Below are positions 59,115 to 64,000 of a stretch of DNA of 64,000 nucleotides, in pieces. Within the stretch, counting starts at the first letter, position 1. Every line of letters starts with the position of its first letter. The translations under genes were made by a program, and so were the position numbers. Source of the stretch: an uncultured Thiohalocapsa sp. (lineage in GTDB: Bacteria; Pseudomonadota; Gammaproteobacteria; Chromatiales; Chromatiaceae); assembly GCF_913062725.1 (NCBI RefSeq), contig NZ_CAJXWY010000005.1, positions 38,635-102,634 of the forward strand. Direction: 5' to 3'. The notes below the pieces were generated by a model. It was not told the DNA's origin and did no database searches. It saw only the letters and a list, made by a program, of their open reading frames with translations.

Positions 59115-60176
59115 CTAGCCTGCGCGCCGCCGGGTGTTGAACTGCGCCGGCCGCTCGGCATGCCCATGGCGCGCTTGTTGGGCTTGGCGCGCTTGGTGGG
59201 CTTGGCGATACTGCGCCGGGGTGGTGCCGTACCAGACCTTGAACGCCTTGAAGAAGGTGCCCACATCGCCGTAGCCCAATCGCTGGGCAACATCAATGAA
59301 GGTGATGGCTTCCCGCTGCAACAGGCTCAATGCAAACTCGCGGCGAACATCATCCTGCAGGTCTTTCAGTGAAACGCCTTCGTCTGCGAGCCGGCGCTGC
59401 AAGGTGCGCGGGCTTGTGCAGAGCGATATGGCGATGTCCGACACTTTGATCCGGCCGGTGCTCATGTTGCATTGGATACAGGCTTTGACGAGGGCGGCAA
59501 AGCTCGAGCCCTCCTCGGCCGTGTCGGCCACCAGCTCGCGGGCGTCGACACGATTGCGGAACGATTGCATGGTCGGCGAGGTCAACGGCGTCGCACGCAG
59601 CGCGGCATGCGTGTATCTGATGCTGTTCTTGTTGGTGAGATCGATGCGGCAGCCCAGATGCTGCTCGTACAAAGGGAGATCCGGCACCGGCGCTTTGAGC
59701 GTCACCACCACGGGCTTTGCGGGGTCGCGGTAGGTGACGCGCTGCATTTCCACCAGCCACGAAAACGTCAGCAGGGCGCCTACGCTGTCCATGTCCGGCC
59801 GTGGGCCGGCGTGATGCAGCGAAAAATATCGGCCATCGCTGGTGCTGTTGAGTGTGTTGGGGGAGGTGTCGCCCTTGTATTTGACCAGCAGCTTGAGGGC
59901 GGCACCAAAATTGGCGGCGGCATGAAAGCCGTAATAGGTGACGCCGCAGGGCACGCGCGTATAGGCCACAGCCAGACGCAGACCAAAGTCGGGCTTGCCA
60001 TCCACTTGCGCCGCCGCGGCGAATAGACGATAGAGCTCGTCCTCTCCACCGGTTATGGCGTCAATGTACTGCAGTGCCGGATCCAATTCGGCATTCAGCA
60101 GGATTTGGGTGAGGTCCAGCCGCATCAGTCTGAATGCGTGCAGCGGGGCCCATAGGGGATAAGCTTTTTGCCGCAT
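59115..60176 (-). CDS. AraC-family transcriptional regulator
   Basis: A 353-residue regulator with an N-terminal ligand-binding domain of the AraC_binding_2/OruR type (LDLTQILLNAELDPALQYIDAI, FGLRLAVAYTRVPCGVTYYGFHAAANFGAALKLLVKY) and a C-terminal double helix-turn-helix. The latter includes ISLCTSPRTLQRRLADEGVSLKDLQDDVRREFALSLLQ and FIDVAQRLGYGDVGTFFKAFKVWYGTTPAQYR. The very C-terminus is Gln/Ala/Arg/His-rich. 21-base repeats just upstream may be its own operator. Its target and signal are unknown. It is separate from the nas operon, on the opposite strand. Confidence 0.9.
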   Translation of the reverse strand: MRQKAYPLWAPLHAFRLMRLDLTQILLNAELDPALQYIDAITGGEDELYRLFAAAAQVDGKPDFGLRLAVAYTRVPCGVTYYGFHAAANFGAALKLLVKYKGDTSPNTLNSTSDGRYFSLHHAGPRPDMDSVGALLTFSWLVEMQRVTYRDPAKPVVVTLKAPVPDLPLYEQHLGCRIDLTNKNSIRYTHAALRATPLTSPTMQSFRNRVDARELVADTAEEGSSFAALVKACIQCNMSTGRIKVSDIAISLCTSPRTLQRRLADEGVSLKDLQDDVRREFALSLLQREAITFIDVAQRLGYGDVGTFFKAFKVWYGTTPAQYRQAHQARQAQQARHGHAERPAQFNTRRRAG

Positions 60177-60205
60177 GGTGTTTGCCCTGAAACGTGGAAG
60201 GGGCA

Positions 60206-60526
60206 ACGCTACCACCGCGACGCTGTCAGTGCCACAGGCGATCCGCGATTTTGGCCAATTTGGCGCGCTTCGCCATTAAATTGGCGCGTTTTACCAATGA
60301 TTGTCCCGTCATTGCGCCGTTTGTCGGGAGTGCCGGGGACGCGCCGGGCGGTCGGCACACAGGGCGCGATCGGCTGCGGCAGCTGGGGGATCGGCAGCAA
60401 ACACGCCGGCGCCGCGGTCGTCAGCGCCCGATCAGGCGGCGATCCGCTTGGACACCACAGGGCGACGGACTACCCGTCAATTCGTACGGGAATCGCCCGC
60501 GGACCGATGACGACGGCAGGCATGCC
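60206..60526 (+). repeat. Left copy of a ~300-base direct repeat
   Basis: This segment, starting acgctaccaccgcgacgct, recurs at 63078-63371 in the same orientation. Judged by eye the match is high at both ends and in blocks throughout, with scattered substitutions. The left copy has about 25 extra bases near 60420-60455. It carries an operator-like pair of 21-base units. The copies flank the hicBA, AhpD-like and vapBC genes. Confidence 0.85.
60251..60301. promoter_or_regulatory. 21-base tandem operator-like units upstream of the AraC-type regulator
   Basis: TTGGCGCG begins at 60260 and again at 60281, exactly 21 bases apart. Each is followed by a TTnnCCA-like arm, and a partial TTGGCCAA lies just before. 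Direct repeats at 21-base spacing (two DNA turns) are the known layout of AraC-family half-sites. The site lies 75-125 bases upstream of the regulator's ATG. Confidence 0.6.
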
Positions 60527-60817
60527 CGCTTGGGTGCTGACCAGCTTCACCAGGATTTGTCCGTTGCGGTCTTCAAAGGCCTCTTCGACCCGCGTCTCGG
60601 GCAAGTCGAGTAATGACTCGAGGACTTGCCGCAGTGGCTCGTTATTCGCGCTAATCTTGATCTTCTCGTCGCTCTAACCGGCTGAAAATTCGCGATAGTG
60701 TATGTACTCTACTGGAATCCCGAAGAGCCAAGATAACAAAGTAGTATTAAGCAATCTCGAACGAATCCACTGAGAAAGCCACAACCGGCTTCCATCGAGT
60801 ATTGATCGATCAAGCAT

Positions 60818-61036
60818 CTACAAACCATGCCACTGATCGCCTTCGATGCCTGCCTGGCGAAGGATACGCTGCAGCAGCGCGACCGAAATATCTCCGAGGT
60901 GGGGGTTCGGTAGGGTCAGCCGCTGGTCGCCCCGCAGCATGAACAGGTGCTTCCCTCCAGGAAAGGGACCTTCAAAACCCGCTTTGCGCAGCTTTCTGAT
61001 CAGCTCGGCGTGACTGATCGCCAGAAATTTGGGCAT
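60818..61036 (-). CDS. hicA: HicA-type mRNA interferase toxin
   Basis: A 72-residue double-stranded-RNA-binding-fold toxin of the HicA/YcfA family. The protein starts MPKFLAISHAELIRKLRKAGFEGPFPGGKHLFM, with the catalytic histidine in GGKHLFM, and ends in SVALLQRILRQAGI. It cleaves mRNA when free of its antitoxin. Its ATG overlaps the hicB stop by one base (TGATG). Confidence 0.93.
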   Translation of the reverse strand: MPKFLAISHAELIRKLRKAGFEGPFPGGKHLFMLRGDQRLTLPNPHLGDISVALLQRILRQAGIEGDQWHGL

Positions 61037-61287
61037 CAGGCCACTTCGGCGTCGATCTCGGCGATTTCGACGTTGCCCAACGGCGGGATCGGCAACGAGC
61101 GCTTAACGCTGAGCAACAGCCAACCCTCGACCGCCTCCTTGAGCTCGGCGCGACAGGCCTCCAGGGACTCGGCGCTTGCCCAAACGCCGGGAAGCTCCGG
61201 GATTTCACCGTAGTAGGGCGCCGCCGGGTCTTCGATCAGTTCGTAACGGGCGCGAGCCAGCGCTGCGTCGATGTACTCTGTAAGCAT
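61036..61287 (-). CDS. hicB: HicB-type antitoxin
   Basis: An 83-residue antitoxin with the HicB fold: YYGEIPELPGVWASAESLEACRAELKEAVEGWLLLSV. The C-terminus is short, with no separate helix-turn-helix or ribbon-helix-helix domain visible, so DNA binding is uncertain. The antitoxin-first order (hicB then hicA) is seen in many HicBA loci. Confidence 0.9.
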   Translation of the reverse strand: MLTEYIDAALARARYELIEDPAAPYYGEIPELPGVWASAESLEACRAELKEAVEGWLLLSVKRSLPIPPLGNVEIAEIDAEVA

Positions 61288-61361
61288 TGTTCAGCGGGTA
61301 GACAATTGGATTGAGGGTGCGTGTCAGCCACCATCTGGGCTCTGAGCCTATCGAGGGATGC

Positions 61362-61373
61362 TTGACCGGTCAA
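61362..61373. promoter_or_regulatory. Perfect 12-base palindrome upstream of the AhpD-like gene
   Basis: TTGACCGGTCAA is a perfect inverted repeat 15 bases before the GTG start at 61389, with TATGAT directly after it. It could be an operator over a promoter, but no complete -35/-10 pair with correct spacing is visible. Confidence 0.35.
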
Positions 61374-61388
61374 CTATGATATGAGCCC

Positions 61389-61919
61389 GTGAGCAGCTCA
61401 GCCACCAGAGAGCGGATCGTGGCGACGGCCCTAGGAGGGCGTCCTGTTGATGGCCAAGGCACACAAAGACCGCTCCTGGAGGCATTCCTGGCCGCGGTCG
61501 GGTATTTCCAGGGCGGCACCAAGCTGTCCCCACAGCTCACCGCCATGATCCGTTACCTGGTCTCCAGCTCCGCGCGGTGCCGCTTCTGCATCGACCTCAA
61601 CGAGGGTTGGCTGATGCAGATGGGCCTGGACCTTGATCGGCTGCGCGCAGCCCGGGACAACCCGGCCCAGGCGCCTCTACCGCCCAACGAGCTGACGCTG
61701 CTGAAACTCGCACTCACCGCCGTCAAGGACCAGGACCTGATCACCGCCGAGCTGATCGACGAGGCCAAGGCAGCAGGCTGGGACGAGCGGGCCGTCTTCG
61801 ACGCGGTGGTTGCAGCGGCCAATAACAGGGCGCTGAACACCGTGCTGCGGAGCTTCAAAGTCGAGACCCAGAGAGGTTTTCTCTTTAGAACTCACTTTTA
61901 TGTGCGCGAAATAGGTTGA
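61389..61919 (+). CDS. Carboxymuconolactone decarboxylase/AhpD-like protein
   Basis: A 176-residue alpha-helical protein of the CMD/AhpD superfamily. The redox-type CXXC is in SSARCRFCIDLNEGWLMQMGLDLDRL (near residue 60), and PLPPNELTLLKLALTAV and WDERAVFDAVVAAANN follow. Family members act as peroxidase partners or decarboxylases. The start is a GTG. The gene lies between two toxin-antitoxin modules and is transcribed away from both. Confidence 0.85.
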   Translation: MSSSATRERIVATALGGRPVDGQGTQRPLLEAFLAAVGYFQGGTKLSPQLTAMIRYLVSSSARCRFCIDLNEGWLMQMGLDLDRLRAARDNPAQAPLPPNELTLLKLALTAVKDQDLITAELIDEAKAAGWDERAVFDAVVAAANNRALNTVLRSFKVETQRGFLFRTHFYVREIG

Positions 61920-62034
61920 AGTCCCCAGCATGATCGAGAAACAGCCAAATATCAGGGTTCTCGAACATTAGAGAGAGTTGATGCGATTGCTTTGGGGGGA
62001 TCTAGCGAAGAAAGCCGTGAACCGGGATCCATAA

Positions 62035-62442
62035 TCAATACAGTTCGGCCTCAATGCGCTCATTCGCACAAAGACCATGCAGGCGCCGATGGAAGGTCAA
62101 CAAGACCGCGGCGTGACGCTTCGCGGTCAGAGCGTACAGGGCATCATACACGGGATGGTCCAGCGCAGCGGCAAGCGTCAGGACTTCGGGGAACAAGGCA
62201 GCGTCGTCGACGAACAGATCGATCAGTGCCATTGCCTCATGATGCCGATCGACAATATCACTTGCCGATACCACCCCGGCGCGGGCGTACTGCCAAAGCG
62301 CATTGCCGACCTCGGCACGCAACAATGTCGGCGCAATCACGGTGGTCGCCTCGGCGATACGAGAAAGCAGCGCGGGCTGTGCGTTCGAATCCATAACGGC
62401 GCGAACGGCCGCGGACGCATCAAGGATGACCGTGCTTGTCAC
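62035..62442 (-). CDS. vapC: VapC-like PIN-domain toxin
   Basis: A 135-residue PIN nuclease. Acidic active-site residues are seen in VILDASAAVRAVMD (start), LRAEVGNALWQYARAGV, and HPVYDALYALTAKRHAAVLLTF. It begins at a GTG that overlaps the stop of the antitoxin gene (GTGA). Such toxins cleave tRNA or rRNA. Confidence 0.88.
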   Translation of the reverse strand: MTSTVILDASAAVRAVMDSNAQPALLSRIAEATTVIAPTLLRAEVGNALWQYARAGVVSASDIVDRHHEAMALIDLFVDDAALFPEVLTLAAALDHPVYDALYALTAKRHAAVLLTFHRRLHGLCANERIEAELY

Positions 62443-62684
62443 CGCCGTTCTCGATCTTCACGCAGCAGCGCCTCAGGCGTGGGCGCATCTGCTGGCAGGC
62501 AGCGGTTGCTTGCCGCCAGCATGGCAACGATCCGTTGGCGACGCCGCGCGGTGTCGATGAGCCCCAACGCGCGTCGAAGCTCAACAACCGCTTGTTGAGA
62601 AAGGCTACGATGTTCGGCCCTGGCCGCCGCGGCAACGCCTTGGTAAACATCGTCCGGCAAGTCGCGAATCTGAAGCGCTGGCAT
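62439..62684 (-). CDS. vapB: VapB-like (FitA-type) antitoxin
   Basis: An 81-residue protein that starts MPALQIRDLPDDVYQGVAAAARAEHRSLSQQAVVELRRAL, a ribbon-helix-helix DNA-binding domain. A C-terminal toxin-binding tail (TPEALLREDRERR) follows. The frame is open further upstream, but this ATG matches the family start. It lies directly before vapC with a four-base overlap. Confidence 0.87.
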   Translation of the reverse strand: MPALQIRDLPDDVYQGVAAAARAEHRSLSQQAVVELRRALGLIDTARRRQRIVAMLAASNRCLPADAPTPEALLREDRERR

Positions 62685-62985
62685 AGATGCATCTCGCATG
62701 TACTTTTCATGCATCACGCTATCCCCTGCCGCAACCTTCGTCAAGCAGCAGTGACCTGCTGGGCGATCAAGTCAGCTGTTCCAGATCGAAGCCCACCACC
62801 GCGCGTTGCTCGCGGCTGAACTCAACACCGATCAGGACGTCGAGGGCGCGGCGCATGCCACACCTGCTGGGCCGGGTGGGACCGGGCTGGGCCGGGCGCG
62901 GCAGCACCCCCGCCGTCGACGCGGGGCTGGGAATCAATGACTGAGTCGTTGCAGGCAACAGATGTGAATGGGCTATTGGCGACAC

Positions 62986-63048
62986 GCGCCAATGCCATGA
63001 CGAAATGCGCCAATGCCATGGCAAAGCGCGCCAAAACCGTTGGTTGTG
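62986..63048. repeat. Three 21-base tandem units, inverted relative to the other operator-like sites
   Basis: Units beginning gcgccaatgccatg, gcgccaatgccatg and gcgccaaaaccg start at 62986, 63007 and 63028, exactly 21 bases apart. On the opposite strand they read TTGGCGC..., the same core as the sites at 60260, 60281 and 63153. Their spacing fits AraC-family half-sites. Confidence 0.75.
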
Positions 63049-63077
63049 CCCTCACCTGCTGAATGGTCGATCCGCCG

Positions 63078-63371
63078 ACGCTACCACCGCGACGCTGCCA
63101 GTGCTATCGGCGATGGGCGATTTTGGCCAATGTGGCGCACTTTGCCCTGAATTTGGCGCGTTTGACCAATGATTGCCTCGTCATTGCCCCGTTTGCCGGC
63201 AAAACCAGGGACGCGCCGGGCGGTAGTTACACAGGGAGAGGTCGGCTGCGGCAGTTGGGGGATCGGCAGCAAACACCCCGGCGCCGTGGTCCGCTTACGC
63301 CACAGGGCGACGGACTGCCCGTCAATTCGTACGGGAATCGCCCGCGGACTGATGACAACGGCAGGCGTGCC
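63078..63371 (+). repeat. Right copy of the ~300-base direct repeat
   Basis: This is a copy of 60206-60526 in the same orientation, somewhat diverged and shorter by about 25 bases. It also carries two 21-base units (GTGGCGCA at 63132 and TTGGCGCG at 63153). No AraC-type gene follows it on the left, so only the upstream region was duplicated or retained. Confidence 0.85.
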
Positions 63372-63540
63372 GGACGCGCTGGTCGCGCCGGAGACGGCGG
63401 CATTGCTGTCGGGTCACGGCCATCCTTGAGTGTGCGCCATGGCAACGGCGGCGCGCGGCGGCGCGCGAACAGGCGCTAGCGGCTTGGGATGCGGAACACC
63501 GGTGTGTATCATGGTCGCGTACTTCACCGGAGCGGCCCGC

Positions 63541-64000
63541 ATGCCTGAGATGCCAACCGCCGTTGACCTGCTCGATCCGAAGAACGACTACGTCGTCTTT
63601 CGCGTCTTCTCCGAGGAGCCCGCGCTGCTGGTCGACCTGATCAATGTCGTGCGCAGCGACGAGCCGCCGATCGTCGAGGTCAGTCTGCTCAACCCGCGCC
63701 TCACGCCCGAGCGGCTCAGCGGTAAGCAGTTGGTGCTCGATCTCAGGGCCATCGACGAGCAGCGCCGGCACTACACTATCGAGATGCAGGTTCGACGCTT
63801 CGCGGCTTGGAGCGCGCGCGGCATCCTGTATCTGGCGCGCCTGCTGAGCGAGCAGCTCGAGGCCGGTGAGGGCTACCAGCGCCTCAAGCCCGTGGTCGGG
63901 ATTCACCTGCTCGACTTCACCTTGTTCGAGGCGCCGGAGCAGGCCGAGCAGGCGCTGTGGTGCTTTGAGATGCGCGATCGCGCCCGCCCGGATGTGCGCC
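63541..64000 (+). CDS. PD-(D/E)XK nuclease family transposase / Rpn-type recombination-promoting nuclease (3' end missing)
   Basis: The frame starts at an ATG at 63541 and is open to the right edge (153 codons). The start MPEMPTAVDLLDPKNDYVVFRVFSEEPALLVDLINVV and the segment KQLVLDLRAIDEQRRHYTIEMQVRRFAAWSARGILYLARLLSEQLEAGEGYQRLKPVVGIHLLDFTLF match the Rpn/PDDEXK_2 family. The catalytic residues appear as the Asp of LVLDLRA and E-x-Q of IEMQ. Such genes are usually solitary and mobile, often in many copies per genome. Confidence 0.85.
   Translation, partial: MPEMPTAVDLLDPKNDYVVFRVFSEEPALLVDLINVVRSDEPPIVEVSLLNPRLTPERLSGKQLVLDLRAIDEQRRHYTIEMQVRRFAAWSARGILYLARLLSEQLEAGEGYQRLKPVVGIHLLDFTLFEAPEQAEQALWCFEMRDRARPDVR

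Larger units (their letters stand above)
60177..60817. other. Intergenic region with operator-like repeats and a possible gene remnant
   Basis: These 641 bases lie between the araC-type gene start and hicA. The left half is the duplicated segment described separately. The right half is more AT-rich toward 60680-60800. On the minus strand, 60663 to 60476 is open for about 62 codons but has no start codon and no protein I can name. It may be a remnant. Confidence 0.5.
62685..63540. other. Intergenic region upstream of vapBC with operator-like repeats
   Basis: These 856 bases hold no complete gene that I can support. From left to right there is the vapB promoter region, a short minus-strand open frame ending at 62767 (tail VEFSREQRAVVGFDLEQLT) that could be a gene remnant, a GC-rich block, the three-unit repeat at 62986-63048, the right copy of the direct repeat at 63078-63371, and the leader of the nuclease gene. 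Confidence 0.5.

Noticed and set aside
60476..60663. Fragment of an ISL3-like transposase on the minus strand
   Set aside because: The ~62-codon frame has only vague similarity in rhythm, no zinc-finger cysteines and no start codon. I cannot support a transposase call.
62977..63048. CRISPR array
   Set aside because: The 21-base units are contiguous with no spacers, and no cas genes are present. They fit regulator half-sites better.

Overview
This window looks like chromosome from a high-GC gammaproteobacterium. Supports are the dapA-bamC / gcvR-bcp divergent arrangement known from enterobacteria, a full nqrABCDEF-nqrM operon beside rnf genes, BamC itself, and proteobacterial nas-type nitrate assimilation. 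The wealth of redox genes would suit a purple sulfur bacterium or relative (Chromatiales), but that narrower placement is inference. No rRNA, tRNA, CRISPR array or phage was seen.

Layout. 1-4563 (minus): rnfABCD and the start of rnfG, an ion-translocating ferredoxin:NAD oxidoreductase. 4952-7365 (plus): thiamine salvage/synthesis, thiM and a fused thiE-thiD. 7425-11060 (minus): a 1,211-residue membrane protein I do not recognise. 11393-12925 (plus): a PutP-like Na+/proline symporter. 12922-19382 (minus): nqrA-F plus the maturation factor nqrM. 19742-21829 (plus): an FtsH-type protease. 21920-30232 (minus): a transglutaminase/DUF2126 protein and an RND efflux pump with its adaptor. 30420-32534 (minus): metG. 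32883-41359: housekeeping and small genes, including a metallo-beta-lactamase-fold hydrolase, bamC, dapA, gcvR, bcp, PIN-PhoH, a DsrE-like protein and an MFS transporter.

41403-58985 is the most interesting part: a nitrate assimilation island built around nasT, an ANTAR antiterminator. On the plus strand are a sigma-54 promoter, an ANTAR-type two-hairpin leader and a terminator, then nrtA, nrtB, nrtC, nasS, nirB, nirD and nasA. On the minus strand, diverging from the nasT region, is a second leader of the same kind: NtrC-like sites, a sigma-54 promoter, two perfect hairpins with A..G.. hexaloops, and a terminator. It precedes a five-gene operon for a hybrid protein (NirB-like FAD module + BFD-type [2Fe-2S] module + membrane domain with two H-X13-H heme-b ligand pairs), an 11-motif multiheme cytochrome c, a Tll0287-like heme protein, a monoheme cytochrome c and a single-domain globin. 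I infer that this operon is co-regulated with nitrate assimilation and forms an electron path across the membrane, which I do not recognise as a described system.

59115-64000 is an accessory end. It holds an AraC-type regulator with 21-bp operator-like repeats, a copy of its upstream region 2.9 kb away, and between the copies a hicBA module, an AhpD-like gene and a vapBC-like module. A PD-(D/E)XK (Rpn-type) nuclease/transposase gene runs off the right edge.
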